Of a stretch of DNA of 36,338 bases, positions 8,094-17,218 are shown piece after piece (within the stretch, counting starts at the first letter, position 1; each line of letters opens with the position of its first letter). Position numbers and translations under genes: made by a program. Source of the stretch: Myxococcota bacterium (GTDB taxonomy: Bacteria; Myxococcota_A; Polyangia; JAAYKL01); the NCBI GenBank assembly GCA_030065855.1, contig JASJCT010000045.1, positions 1 through 36,338 on the forward strand. The letters are read 5' to 3'. The notes beneath the pieces are model-generated. The model was not told the origin of the DNA, ran no database searches, and was given only the letters and a program-made list of their open reading frames with translations.

Positions 8094-8312
8094 ATGAAGA
8101 CAATAAAAAAAAGCATTGGGATGGCGTTGGCTGCCGCCTGCTTTGCACTTTCGTCCTGCGCCGTACCCATTGGGTCGAACAAGGCCTATGTCCGGGCTGC
8201 ACCGCGCATGCCAACCATGGTTGTGCCATCTGGCGGTGACGAATATCAAATGCTGGATATATTAGACCCGGAGGAGGATACGTTATTCCTCGTGCTTCGC
8301 GGCCGCTTCTAG
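8094..8312 (+). CDS. Small putative lipoprotein
   Basis: The 72-residue product has a classical lipoprotein signal with lipobox LSSC (C22), leaving about 50 mature residues with no recognised domain (MPTMVVPSGGDEYQML and an acidic LDPEEDT). The ATG at 8094 is preferred over an in-frame ATG at 8052: it gives a normal signal peptide and has GAGGGG at 8078-8083 as a ribosome site. The next lipoprotein starts 89 bp downstream and both may be co-transcribed. Function unknown. Confidence 0.72.
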   Translation: MKTIKKSIGMALAAACFALSSCAVPIGSNKAYVRAAPRMPTMVVPSGGDEYQMLDILDPEEDTLFLVLRGRF

Positions 8313-8401
8313 CCCAAGGGCGGCCTGATCCCAACAAGTGATTGTTTTACCTATGAAAAGCCTTACAATTAGAGGAGCACCTAGCGTGCCAGGAGCGCGC
8401 C

Positions 8402-9604
8402 ATGAAATTCCCTTTTATCGCGCTATTTGCTGCACTCGTCAGTATTGGATGCGCGACCGGGTCAGCCAAACACGTTTCGCCAGCGTCCCTGAGCCGCTAT
8501 TTCGACGACGCCTCCTTTTCTCGTTCACAACGTATTTCCGATCCAGATGAAATCCTCCGTTTGAATCCAGCCACAGTAGCGGTTTTTCTCAACGCCTTTA
8601 GGGCAAAGGGCCCAGATGTCTCCAGTCGTGAATGGCTGGTCGGATACACGGCTGCACTTTTCAATGATATTGAATACACTGATCAGACCTATACGGCTCA
8701 GCAAACCTGGGACAAAAAGCAGGGCAACTGCCTATCCATGGCCTTGCTCACAGTCGCTCTGGCAAGACAGCTCGGGCTATCGCATCGATTCCACCAGCTC
8801 ATTGCACCGCCCGCTTGGGATCGTCAGCAAGAGATGATGGTCATTATCAACCACATCAATGTTTGGATATATGGTGAGGTTGACAACAAGGAAACAGCCA
8901 CGAGTGACGAGCGCAGGCAGCCGATTTTTCAGATTGTATCTGTTATCGATTTCTTCCCCACAGTCAAATCTTTTCCCAGTCGACCCATTGCGGATAAAGC
9001 GGTTCATGCAATGTTTTACAGCAATCTCGCTGCAGAAGCCTTAGTGTCGAGAGATTACGATCGGGCGTATTGGTCTGCTAAGATGGCGCTCTCGTTCATG
9101 CCCAACTACCCACCGGCGTGGAATATGCTCGGCATCGTCTACGGACACAGGGATCATCCACTGACGCGAGCCGTGTATGCGCATCTTTTCGAGCTAGCGC
9201 CCGAGGATCTGAGCGCTATCAACAATTACGCGATTTGGCTTAACAAAGAGGGGCGAGCAGAGGAAGCCGCGACCCTCAGAAGGCGCGTTCAAAACTTAAG
9301 GAAGCAGCGAGAAGAGACGGACATGAATCCCTTCTACTTCTTCGACTTAGCCGAGAAAGCCAGGCAGCGCGCTAGATATCGCCACGCGATACTGCTCTAC
9401 AACGAAGCCCTTCGACGGGACAAATACCAGCACGAGTTTCACTTCGGTATCAGCATTTCGTATTGGATGGTGGGTCAGCGCAATCTTTCCATAGGCCACC
9501 TCCAAAGGGCGATCGAGCTATCCACGGACGTATCCTCAAATGAATTATACTTAAAAAAGATGATGCTACTTTCTAATAAGAGAAATCCCCTTAAGAAATT
9601 GTAG
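8402..9604 (+). CDS. Lipoprotein with transglutaminase-like and TPR domains
   Basis: The 400-residue product carries a lipobox ending at C17 (LVSIGC). The region about 75-190 resembles a transglutaminase-like thiol fold: C110 in KKQGNCLSMALL, H151 in NHINVW, and D183 in SVIDFF could form a Cys-His-Asp triad. The region about 200-390 holds TPR-type helical pairs (for example SAKMALSFMPNYPPAWNMLG). Bacterial transglutaminase-like/TPR proteins are often envelope proteins of uncertain reaction, either cysteine peptidases or amidases. A ribosome site (AGGAG) precedes the ATG. The preceding small lipoprotein is a possible partner. The fold is moderately sure; catalysis is inferred from the three residues alone. 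Confidence 0.8.
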   Translation: MKFPFIALFAALVSIGCATGSAKHVSPASLSRYFDDASFSRSQRISDPDEILRLNPATVAVFLNAFRAKGPDVSSREWLVGYTAALFNDIEYTDQTYTAQQTWDKKQGNCLSMALLTVALARQLGLSHRFHQLIAPPAWDRQQEMMVIINHINVWIYGEVDNKETATSDERRQPIFQIVSVIDFFPTVKSFPSRPIADKAVHAMFYSNLAAEALVSRDYDRAYWSAKMALSFMPNYPPAWNMLGIVYGHRDHPLTRAVYAHLFELAPEDLSAINNYAIWLNKEGRAEEAATLRRRVQNLRKQREETDMNPFYFFDLAEKARQRARYRHAILLYNEALRRDKYQHEFHFGISISYWMVGQRNLSIGHLQRAIELSTDVSSNELYLKKMMLLSNKRNPLKKL

Positions 9605-10049
9605 TAAACCCATTGCTTTTTAAGAGTTAATGACCTCGTCTGTAGATTCTCAAAAAGTGCTGACAAAGCAAAGAAACCGATGTAGCTGCGGTTTGTCCCC
9701 GCTTTGCAAAGCCAGATACCTCAAGATATCACACGAGAGGGGATAAACACCTCACCTACAAGAATTTGAACGCTTGCCACTGGTTTTTAGAAGTTACTAC
9801 TGCCCGCCAAAACCGTCTCAGTACAGCTCGTTTACGTTCGTCAAGGGGGATGCTTATCTGTGGAAAAAAGAGCTATTTTAAATAACGTTATATGTTATAT
9901 CCTAATGCAAAATCTTGATGACAAAAAAGATTTATCCCTGTATACCAGGTAGCGTCGAAAATAGGCCTTGCAAGTTGGGTTGGCAGCGTCGGGACAACTT
10001 TGCTGTGAGGCCTTGTCTGTGGCACGCAAATAAACGGGAGTATGAGAGG
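9605..10049. other. Long intergenic region ahead of the TonB-dependent receptor
   Basis: No credible gene was seen in these 445 bp. They hold a 12-bp palindrome GCTTTGCAAAGC (9701-9712), an AT-rich patch around 9880-9905 (AACGTTATATGTTATAT) that could be promoter-like, and a leader hairpin at 9963-10013. The reading frame of the receptor extends upstream to 9915, but that part looks non-coding. I looked for a cobalamin-riboswitch core and did not find one. Confidence 0.55.
9963..10013 (+). promoter_or_regulatory. Leader hairpin upstream of the receptor
   Basis: AGGCCTTGCAAGTTG (9963-9977) can pair with CAACTTTGC (9995-10003) and the second AGGCCT (10008-10013), giving a long bulged hairpin 36 nt before the receptor ATG. 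It may affect translation; no known riboswitch pattern is evident. Confidence 0.4.
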
Positions 10050-13000
10050 ATGAGAACAACGATGCGGTGGATTGTAATTGTATTTGTTCAGTTGTTTTGT
10101 TTGTCCACGGCCCTTGCCCAGCAGGGATTGGGCATCATCAAAGGGACCGTTGTCGACAAAACATCGCAAGCGCCGCTAGCGGGCATCGACGTGGTCATCA
10201 CGTCGCCCTCGGCCCTCGGAGAGCAGCGCAATGTAACGGACGAGAAAGGGAGATACCGAATCCCTAAGCTACCCCCTGGTGTGTACGAGATGACGATCAC
10301 CCAGGATGGGTATCAACCCTACACAAAATCAGGCATTGCGATTCGTGCGGACGCGGAATTTCGGTTTAACGTTGTGCTGATACCTGATGATATCGAGGAG
10401 ATAACCATTACGGGTGGTGTCCCAACAGTCGACATCGGTTCGACCCAGATGACCACCAACATCACCGAGGAGTTTACCAAGCGCGTGCCCATATCCCTTC
10501 CCACTGGCGCGGGCGGTTCGAATCGAGATATCGAGTCAGTGGCCTTGATCGCCCCGCAGGTGAATTCGGATCTTTACGGAGCAGGTATGAGCGGCACCAC
10601 TTCTCCTGAGAACGCCTATATCGTCGACGGCATGTCCATCAACGACCCGGGTTACGGCATCAAGGGAACACCGCTATCCTCGGAATTCGTCTCTGAAACA
10701 AACGTGGTGACGAGCGGATACATGCCTGAATACGGCAAGGCCACCGGCGGTGTCATCGCTGCGGTCACAAAGACAGGGTCAAACCAGTTCAAGGGCTCGG
10801 CGTGGTCCTATTTCACACCGGGATTTCTCGAAGGCAAACGGGAACGCATCAAGCGAGCAGCGTCGACGATTGTTACTGACAATGACCTCGACTATATTTT
10901 TGATGTGGGAGCGGATATCGGTGGACCTATCGTCAAGGACAAGCTGTGGTTCTACGTGGGTGCTGACTATGCCAAGGAGAGCTACACGCGCACGCGGTCG
11001 CTTTACAAACTTCTCTACGAAGAGGACGATGATGAATGGGATGTTGTCGGCTCAGAGCGCATCGATGGCACCGAGAAATACTATACCGACCTTGAGAACA
11101 CCCTCCAGGCCACGGCAAAGCTCGACTATAGGGTCAATCAGAACCACCGCTTTGCCTTATCAGGCGTGGTCACGTACGAGTGGAGCGAAAATTACGGGTC
11201 AGATAGAAGTCCAAATCTCAACGGCGCAAGATCCTACTTTGGTCGCAAGCGCAATGATTTAATCATCGATTCTGTTTTGCACTGGATCGCTGCCACAGAT
11301 GACTTGGATTATACCCTGGATACAAAAATAGGTATCCACATGCAAGACGGTTACGACTCGGCGATCGACGGATCCCGCATCGGAGACACGTCAGGTTTGG
11401 CGGCCACGCCGAGGGTCAGGTGGCGGCGCTCCGGCATCTATCATTCGATTACCGAGTTTGAGGATTTTGGCAATGACGATGAATGCGATGCGCCAGACGG
11501 CGCGCCAGACGATGTGATACCCTGCCCAGTGTCCCGCTATTACACGGGCGGCCCCGGGTTTATGACCGAGGGAAGGTTGACCCGAATGATGGCCCAAAGC
11601 GTGGGAAACACGGTCCAGGATTTGTGGGGCACCCACGATATCAAAGCGGGGGTCGATTTCGAGCTAAACCGCTACGATAAGAAGAAAGGGTACTCGGGTA
11701 CGCGGTTCATCTCAGAAAGCAGCAGTGGTGCCTATTTTTATGATCTCCGCATTTTCGGTTTTCTTGACGGTCCAGATAACCCCACTATCTATCCCTTCAT
11801 AGAGACGAGCACAAAGAGCATGTCCTATGGCGCATTTTTGCAGGACAGCTGGGAGATTTTGGTGGAGATGCTCACCGTCAATTTCGGTTTTCGATACGAT
11901 GCACAATATATTTACGGGGGTGAGGGACAGCTCGCCATTGCCTTGCCCAATCAATGGTCCCCACGCGTTGGTGTTATCTTCGATCCCACCTCTGAGGGAC
12001 GGTCGAAAATATTCGGCAACTTCGCTATTTTTTACGAGAATATTCCCCTTGACATCGCGGACCGTTCAGTATCGGACCAGCCGTACGCCCATGGGTATTA
12101 CAATGCGACCGGAAACCCGTCCGAGGGCGATTGCGATCCAACGGTCGCGGATCCGGATGACGACGACGCTTGCTTTGATGTGGATGACGGGATTGACATC
12201 GGCGGAGCCTCTGACCTCAACCAGAGCTATGTCCATAACAATGGCCTGGTGCCGATCGATCCCGACCTCAAGCCCCAATCGTCTTCTGAGCTAATGTTTG
12301 GTGGCGAGTACGCACTGCTAGATATAGTGCGCCTCGGCGTTGTCTACACGCGCCGTTGGATGAACAACGTGATCGAGGATATGAGCCGCGACGAAGCCTC
12401 GACCTACTTCATTGGAAACCCGGGCAGCGGCATTGCCACGGACTTTCCAGAGGCCAAGCGGTACTACGACGCGGTGACCATCTACGCCATGAAGGCGTTT
12501 ACCAAGAACTGGCTGGCCCAGGTCAGCTACACCATGGCTTGGCTGCGCGGCAATTACGCCGGCCTGTTCCGCCCGGAAACCGGTCAGCTCGACCCCAACA
12601 TCAACTCAGATTTCGACCTGCGTTCCCTCCTGGTCAACAGGGATGGGTATTTGCCCGGCGATCAGCGGCATACGATCAAGGTGTTCGGCGCCTATGACTT
12701 CCACATCGGCAAGCACATGAAAATCACACCTGGTCTCGGGTATCAGGCACACTCTGGTCAGCCCACCAACTACCTGGGTGCACACGAAATTTACGGCAAT
12801 GGGGAAGTATTCATCCTCGAGCGCGGTGCCGGAGATCGGCTACCCTGGGTCCATCGGATGGATCTCCACGTCGGGTTTATGCTAAAGCTTGACGAGACCT
12901 ATTCGCTGGAAATTATTGGGGATGTATTTAATATTTTTAACTTTCAGGAGGTTACGAATCGAGATCAGATCTACACTGAAAATTATCCCGTACCCATCGA

Positions 13001-13172
13001 AGGAGGAACAGTAGACGATCTCGATGATCTGATGATGCTTGATTACGATGAGAACGGAAACCCGATCGAGAGAGAGTTTGATGAAGACATTGACTACAAC
13101 CAGAACTTTGGCAACCCAACAGCCTACCAGGCACCGCTAACAGTCCGCCTGGGGCTTCGGTTGACGTTTTAA
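10050..13172 (+). CDS. TonB-dependent outer-membrane receptor (Oar-like)
   Basis: The product is 1,040 residues from the ATG at 10050. This start is chosen because it gives a normal signal peptide (to ALAQ, about residue 24), has CGGGAG at 10035-10040, and the upstream in-frame codons do not look coding. A carboxypeptidase-regulatory-like beta domain (about 28-110; KGTVVDKTSQAPLAG, PPGVYEMTITQDGY) is followed by a plug (about 120-240; ENAYIVDGMSINDPG, GKATGGVIAAVTKTGSN) and a large beta barrel ending in a terminal Phe (LGLRLTF). It imports a substrate across the outer membrane using TonB energy. Several predicted loops are very acidic (for example DPDDDDACFDVDDG near 705). An acidic lipoprotein gene follows after 13 bp and is probably co-transcribed. 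The cargo is unknown. Confidence 0.92.
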   Translation: MRTTMRWIVIVFVQLFCLSTALAQQGLGIIKGTVVDKTSQAPLAGIDVVITSPSALGEQRNVTDEKGRYRIPKLPPGVYEMTITQDGYQPYTKSGIAIRADAEFRFNVVLIPDDIEEITITGGVPTVDIGSTQMTTNITEEFTKRVPISLPTGAGGSNRDIESVALIAPQVNSDLYGAGMSGTTSPENAYIVDGMSINDPGYGIKGTPLSSEFVSETNVVTSGYMPEYGKATGGVIAAVTKTGSNQFKGSAWSYFTPGFLEGKRERIKRAASTIVTDNDLDYIFDVGADIGGPIVKDKLWFYVGADYAKESYTRTRSLYKLLYEEDDDEWDVVGSERIDGTEKYYTDLENTLQATAKLDYRVNQNHRFALSGVVTYEWSENYGSDRSPNLNGARSYFGRKRNDLIIDSVLHWIAATDDLDYTLDTKIGIHMQDGYDSAIDGSRIGDTSGLAATPRVRWRRSGIYHSITEFEDFGNDDECDAPDGAPDDVIPCPVSRYYTGGPGFMTEGRLTRMMAQSVGNTVQDLWGTHDIKAGVDFELNRYDKKKGYSGTRFISESSSGAYFYDLRIFGFLDGPDNPTIYPFIETSTKSMSYGAFLQDSWEILVEMLTVNFGFRYDAQYIYGGEGQLAIALPNQWSPRVGVIFDPTSEGRSKIFGNFAIFYENIPLDIADRSVSDQPYAHGYYNATGNPSEGDCDPTVADPDDDDACFDVDDGIDIGGASDLNQSYVHNNGLVPIDPDLKPQSSSELMFGGEYALLDIVRLGVVYTRRWMNNVIEDMSRDEASTYFIGNPGSGIATDFPEAKRYYDAVTIYAMKAFTKNWLAQVSYTMAWLRGNYAGLFRPETGQLDPNINSDFDLRSLLVNRDGYLPGDQRHTIKVFGAYDFHIGKHMKITPGLGYQAHSGQPTNYLGAHEIYGNGEVFILERGAGDRLPWVHRMDLHVGFMLKLDETYSLEIIGDVFNIFNFQEVTNRDQIYTENYPVPIEGGTVDDLDDLMMLDYDENGNPIEREFDEDIDYNQNFGNPTAYQAPLTVRLGLRLTF

Positions 13173-13185
13173 AAGGAAAAACGCC

Positions 13186-13986
13186 ATGAGAAATACATCT
13201 ATCATCATGTCACAGACACTCATTGCGTTGGGAATGCTCATCGCTTGTCTAATCAGCAATGGGTGCAAGCCGGATCCCGTCGACTGCCAGGTCGCCAGAG
13301 GTGACGCCTTTGGGAAGTTTTTTCCCGAGTTCGACGACCCAGATGAAGACAACCCATGCGAGAACTTAAAGGGCGATGTATTCGGTCTCCACACGTTCTA
13401 CAACCCCACATCAGACGACACGACCGACTTTGATCGCCCCATCTTTGCCATTCGTCCCCAAACCTTGGGCCAAATGGTGGATGATGCAGCGGATTACGAT
13501 GTGGAAGATGAAGACGACGATCACGAGATCCACTCCCTCGGAGATTTCGACAGTTCAAGCCCTTCGAACGACGTCTGCACTGTCTCTGATCTCAACGAGG
13601 CCGAGTTAGAGCTCGACGAGTACATCATTCCAGGGGATCCAGACGCTGGTGTCGAGGATGAAACAGTGCCTGCCCAACACGTTAGCTATGAGTGGTCGAA
13701 CGTGAAGGTACTGGTTACCGCGGCGTGGATCGGCACGCAAATCGTTGCGGATTTGAAGTATACAGACCACAACGCGGACTGCGAGGCTGAATACAAAGTG
13801 CAATTGCTCTGGCCTGCTGTTCCTTGCGCTGATAATGACGGCGACCCCGAAGACGGGTATTGCGATGCTGAACCTGTCGAAAACCTCACCACGATTGGCT
13901 CTGGTATCAGTCCAGACTTCAAGGTTAAATGCGACGAAGATCTGCTCTATTGTGTCCTTGATGAGGTTCATCCCAATCTCGATTAG
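13186..13986 (+). CDS. Acidic lipoprotein paired with the TonB-dependent receptor
   Basis: The 266-residue product has a signal ending in a candidate lipid cysteine C27 (LISNGC). The mature part is strongly acidic, with stretches such as DVEDEDDDHEIHS, and carries several cysteines that could form disulfides. A beta-type segment (YEWSNVKVLVTAAWIG) is visible near 165-180. It begins 13 bp after the receptor stop with its own AAAGGA site, so both come from one transcript. By analogy with SusD-type and other receptor-linked lipoproteins it may bind the receptor's cargo on the cell surface, but no sequence similarity to SusD was seen. Acidic runs in both partners suggest binding of cations or basic ligands, which is inference. 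Confidence 0.78.
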   Translation: MRNTSIIMSQTLIALGMLIACLISNGCKPDPVDCQVARGDAFGKFFPEFDDPDEDNPCENLKGDVFGLHTFYNPTSDDTTDFDRPIFAIRPQTLGQMVDDAADYDVEDEDDDHEIHSLGDFDSSSPSNDVCTVSDLNEAELELDEYIIPGDPDAGVEDETVPAQHVSYEWSNVKVLVTAAWIGTQIVADLKYTDHNADCEAEYKVQLLWPAVPCADNDGDPEDGYCDAEPVENLTTIGSGISPDFKVKCDEDLLYCVLDEVHPNLD

Positions 13987-14026
13987 ATCTAGGTCAAACG
14001 TATTTTGATTGCTAGCGCCGGGCATT

Positions 14027-14043
14027 CCCCCTTTTCAAGGGGG
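14027..14043 (+). repeat. Short dispersed palindrome CCCCCTT-TTC-AAGGGGG
   Basis: A 7-bp perfect stem with a 3-base loop lies 41 bp after the lipoprotein stop. The same palindrome core occurs at 27-44, 36156-36173 and 36304-36320, and a variant occurs at 25970-25988. It may stop transcription here, though the bases after it (AGTATATT) are not a T-run. Confidence 0.7.
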
Positions 14044-14083
14044 AGTATATTATACATCACTCATCACTTGACGGAGGATTAGT

Positions 14084-14107
14084 ACCCCGACATACCGGTT
14101 TCGGGGT
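14084..14107 (+). other. GC-rich hairpin in the leader of the membrane protein gene
   Basis: ACCCCGA (14084-14090) pairs perfectly with TCGGGGT (14101-14107) around a 10-base loop, 69 bp before the start at 14177. Its role is unknown. Confidence 0.45.
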
Positions 14108-14176
14108 TGCTGCAATTGTCCCACTTGACGCCCAGTCAGCAAGGTGCGTAAATCCTGTTCTGGAGAAGGAGGCACC

Positions 14177-15052
14177 ATGTTGCGGATGGGGATGGCACTG
14201 ACAATCGGCACGGTAGTTGGGATTTTTCAAGTCACAGCAGCGGCCCAGTGTACCAAGGACACGGAATGCAAGGGGGATCGGATCTGCCAGGGGGGCGTGT
14301 GCGTGGATCCAACACCGTCTATCTCCCCAGCTGAAGCAGCGCCCTCGAACCTGGAACCGGCGCCACTAAGCGCAGAACCCGCTCAGAGCCCTCCTGAGGC
14401 TGCCCCAGCTCCTTCTCCTGAGGCAGCGACGGCCCTTGCAGCATCCCCGGCACCGGTACCGTCAGTGAGACCTGCGTCTACGGGCTGGTCCTTGGGGGCG
14501 AGCATCATTGGATTGGTTGGTGCTGGCGGTGTGGTTGGGCTCAGTATTGGCAGCGCTATTGCGACTGGCAAAGCCCATGACCTTTATGACAGCGATGACT
14601 GCGACGTAATGGGCGAGTGCGATGCAGCTGAAGACAAGGAAGCCGCATCTTGGGCCATGGGCGTACCCGCGATCATTACCGTGGCGTCACTGGGGCCGGT
14701 GGTCTTTTTTGGCGGCCGATCTGCCCGGCACCATCCCGCGGTGAACGGGTCGCTCGGTCTGCGCATTACTGGCATTGCCACCTACGGTGCCAGCTTGAGC
14801 TGTGCCGGCGCCATGGTGGCAGTTGGCATTGCTGAGGACCGGGTACCACCGGCTTTGATAGGGGTCACAGGGGGTGTTGGTGCGGTGAGTCTTATCGCGC
14901 TGTCGATAGATGCCCTGATATCGAGACAAGAGGCCGAGGACCAGTCGTCTACAGTTGCCAGCAACGAGCTTAAGATCTTTCCCCTACTCGCGCCGCAGAT
15001 TACTCAGCGCGGCGACACCAGAGCACTGGTCGGCATTGGGGGCTTTTTTTGA
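14177..15052 (+). CDS. Membrane protein with Cys-rich N-terminal motif
   Basis: The product is 291 residues from the ATG at 14177, chosen for the AGGAGG site at 14167-14172 and the signal peptide it yields; the frame opens further upstream at a GTG (14144). After the signal (ending about TAAAQ) comes a short motif with regularly spaced cysteines (CTKDTECKGDRICQGGVC). Such motifs are frequent in secreted proteins of Myxococcota and relatives. A Pro/Ala/Ser-rich linker (about 45-105) leads to four or so hydrophobic segments (about 110-130, 160-180, 200-225, 232-255). The Cys motif would face outward. It ends 11 bp from the convergent fumC stop. I do not recognise the family as a whole. Confidence 0.75.
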   Translation: MLRMGMALTIGTVVGIFQVTAAAQCTKDTECKGDRICQGGVCVDPTPSISPAEAAPSNLEPAPLSAEPAQSPPEAAPAPSPEAATALAASPAPVPSVRPASTGWSLGASIIGLVGAGGVVGLSIGSAIATGKAHDLYDSDDCDVMGECDAAEDKEAASWAMGVPAIITVASLGPVVFFGGRSARHHPAVNGSLGLRITGIATYGASLSCAGAMVAVGIAEDRVPPALIGVTGGVGAVSLIALSIDALISRQEAEDQSSTVASNELKIFPLLAPQITQRGDTRALVGIGGFF

Positions 15053-15063
15053 TGGCGCCCCCA

Positions 15064-16443
15064 TCATACCTGGTGCTTCAGATCGAGCAGCTCATCTAGC
15101 TCAGCAGGGGAGAGGATGCCCTGTTCCCCTGCAACCTCTCGAATTGTCTTGCCTTGTTTTTCAGCTGTTTTGGCGATCTCAGCAGCCCGATCATAGCCGA
15201 TGTGAGGGGCGAGCGCTGTGGCGAGCCCTAGGGAGGTTTGCGCGCGTGCAGTAATCGCATCGATGTTCGGCTCGATCCCTATGATCAGCCGCTCAGTGAA
15301 CACGCGCACGCCGTTTGCTAGCAGGTGGATTTGTTCAAGGAGGTTTCTCGCCATCAGGGGCTGCATGGTGTTGAGTTGAAACCGGCCCATCATGCCACCC
15401 GCGCATATGGCGGCGTCGTTGCCGACAACCTGGGCTGCGACCTGGATCATGGCCTCGGCAATCACCGGGTTGACCTTGCCGGGCATGATGCTGGAGCCCG
15501 GCTGCACCGGGGGTAGCTTGAGCTCGGCCAAGCCCAACCTAGGTCCGGATCCGAGCCAGCGGATGTCGCCGGCGATCTTCATCAAGCTCACTGCTAGGGA
15601 TTTGAGCGCGCCACTCATGCGGACCGTTCCATCTCGTGCGGACTGGGCCTCAAAGTGGTTAGGTGCCTCAGTCAATCTGATACCGGTCTCCTGGGTAAGG
15701 GCTGCTGTCACTTTTCGGCCAAATGATGGGTCCGTGTTGATGCCCGTGCCAACCGCTGTACCACCTATTGGTAGTGCGCGAAGGTACTTTGCGACCTGTT
15801 CCACATGGGCAATACCGTGTGCGATCTGCGCGGCAAAGCCGGAAAACTCCTGCCCCAGCCGAATAGGTGTGGCGTCCTGCAGATGGGTCCTGCCTATTTT
15901 AATGATGTCGTTGTAGGCGGTTGTTTTTTTCTGAAGCGCCTCGAACAGTTGCTTGAGCGCTGGCACCAACGCATGCTCGATGCCTGCCAAAGCAGCCAGG
16001 TGTATTGCCGTTGGAAAAACATCATTGCTCGATTGCCCCATATTGACGTGGTCATTGGGATGGACCGATCCCTCGCTTCCCCCGGGTACGTTTAGTTGTC
16101 TGTTTGCCAGGGTGGCGATGACCTCATTGATGTTCATGTTGCTGCTGGTTCCAGAGCCGGTTTGAAATACGTCCACTGGAAAGTGGTCGTCGACCCGACC
16201 AGATATGACCACATCGCTCGCAGTCGAAATTGCATGGCAGAGCTCAGAGGGGAGCTTACCCAGGTCCTGGTTGATTCGAGCAGCTGCCTTTTTTATTAGA
16301 CCGAGCGCTCGGATCATCTCTCGGCCAATGCCCACGCCAGAGATCGGAAAGTTCTCCACTGCCCGTGCTGTCTGGGGACCGTAGAGCGCACCTGCTGGAA
16401 CGGCCATTTCGCCCATGGTGTCTTTTTCTATGCGGGTCTTCAA
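15064..16443 (-). CDS. fumC: Fumarate hydratase, class II
   Basis: Fumarase C converts fumarate and water to L-malate in the citric acid cycle and needs no Fe-S cluster. The 459-residue product matches the usual length of about 460. The superfamily signature GSSIMPGKVNP is present, as are TGSGTSSNMN and GRTHLQDA near the substrate site. The start is a TTG at 16443 with AAGGAGG seven bases ahead; no nearby ATG fits as well. It lies 73 bp downstream of fliP on the same strand, so read-through from fliOP is possible, but the good ribosome site and the unrelated function suggest independent expression. A class II enzyme is stable to oxygen, unlike many other enzymes in this window. Confidence 0.96.
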   Translation of the reverse strand: MKTRIEKDTMGEMAVPAGALYGPQTARAVENFPISGVGIGREMIRALGLIKKAAARINQDLGKLPSELCHAISTASDVVISGRVDDHFPVDVFQTGSGTSSNMNINEVIATLANRQLNVPGGSEGSVHPNDHVNMGQSSNDVFPTAIHLAALAGIEHALVPALKQLFEALQKKTTAYNDIIKIGRTHLQDATPIRLGQEFSGFAAQIAHGIAHVEQVAKYLRALPIGGTAVGTGINTDPSFGRKVTAALTQETGIRLTEAPNHFEAQSARDGTVRMSGALKSLAVSLMKIAGDIRWLGSGPRLGLAELKLPPVQPGSSIMPGKVNPVIAEAMIQVAAQVVGNDAAICAGGMMGRFQLNTMQPLMARNLLEQIHLLANGVRVFTERLIIGIEPNIDAITARAQTSLGLATALAPHIGYDRAAEIAKTAEKQGKTIREVAGEQGILSPAELDELLDLKHQV

Positions 16444-16516
16444 CGGTATGCCTCCTTACTACTCAACATGGGACGCCTTCAAGTGGATCGCAAGCACGCG
16501 GTTACGTGTCAGGCAG

Positions 16517-17218
16517 TTATATCGCGTAATTCACGATAAGCCCGCTCAGCAACACGTGCCACCCATCCACAGCGATAAATAGGAGCAACTTAAGCGGCAA
16601 CGCAATGGCCATGGGCGGCAGCATGTACATGCCCAGGGCGAGAAGGGTATTGGCCACAATCAGGTCAATCACGAGAAATGGAACAAAGACCAGGAGCCCG
16701 ATCACAAAAGCCTCCATCACCTCTGACACGGCAAATGCGGGTAACAGAACGCGCAGGCCCGGGTTGGGCTGGGCCGTCCCATTGGCCAGCCCGGAAAAGA
16801 AATCGATCTCTGCATCTGGGGTGTTTAATCTCAAGAAATCGATGAGCGGTGGACTCGCGGCGTTGTATAGGGCACGCGCTTGGGCAAATCCAAATGCGTC
16901 CTGGATTGCGGGTAGGTTCGCTGAGGCAGATTCGAGGGCAGTCAAGATTTGCGAGGCCACCGGGGCCATGACAAACATGCTGAGAATGACTGCCAAGGCT
17001 GTCAGCACCGACGTTGGTAGCACGCTGGGCGACCCCAGAGCTGACCGGGTGATGGCCAGGACCAGCGCAATTTTAATAAAGGACGTTCCGGCAATGGCCA
17101 CAAACGGCAGCAAGGTTATCCCGGCAGTCACACCAAACTGAGCGATAGGAAAGGCGCTCGAGCCGCCATCAGCTGCAATCATCAGCAGGGGCGTTGTAAT
17201 CAGGGGACACCCGGTCAT
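16517..17218 (-). CDS. fliP: Flagellar/type III export-gate protein FliP
   Basis: The 233-residue integral membrane protein belongs to the FliP/SctR family, which builds the pore of flagellar and type III secretion export gates. Family hallmarks are SFIKIALVLAITRSALGS, FVMAPV, LLPAFAVSEVMEAFVIGLL and the C-terminal LPLKLLLFIAVDGWHVL. Four hydrophobic regions are visible (about 28-55, 65-90, 155-185, 195-225). Its start overlaps the fliO stop by 4 bp, favouring FliP over SctR, since FliO is a flagellar gene; the short N-terminus is more SctR-like. No fliQ, fliR or flhB follows; the next gene on this strand is fumC. So it is an isolated part of an export apparatus whose remaining genes must be elsewhere or missing. 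Confidence 0.9.
   Translation of the reverse strand: MTGCPLITTPLLMIAADGGSSAFPIAQFGVTAGITLLPFVAIAGTSFIKIALVLAITRSALGSPSVLPTSVLTALAVILSMFVMAPVASQILTALESASANLPAIQDAFGFAQARALYNAASPPLIDFLRLNTPDAEIDFFSGLANGTAQPNPGLRVLLPAFAVSEVMEAFVIGLLVFVPFLVIDLIVANTLLALGMYMLPPMAIALPLKLLLFIAVDGWHVLLSGLIVNYAI

Noticed and set aside
9605..10049. Cobalamin riboswitch ahead of the TonB-dependent receptor
   Set aside because: A GCCACTG string occurs near 9775, but the rest of the conserved core (including the B12 box) is absent.
9915..10049. 45-residue N-terminal extension of the TonB-dependent receptor
   Set aside because: It would bury the signal peptide; the ATG at 10050 has a suitable ribosome site and a normal signal sequence.
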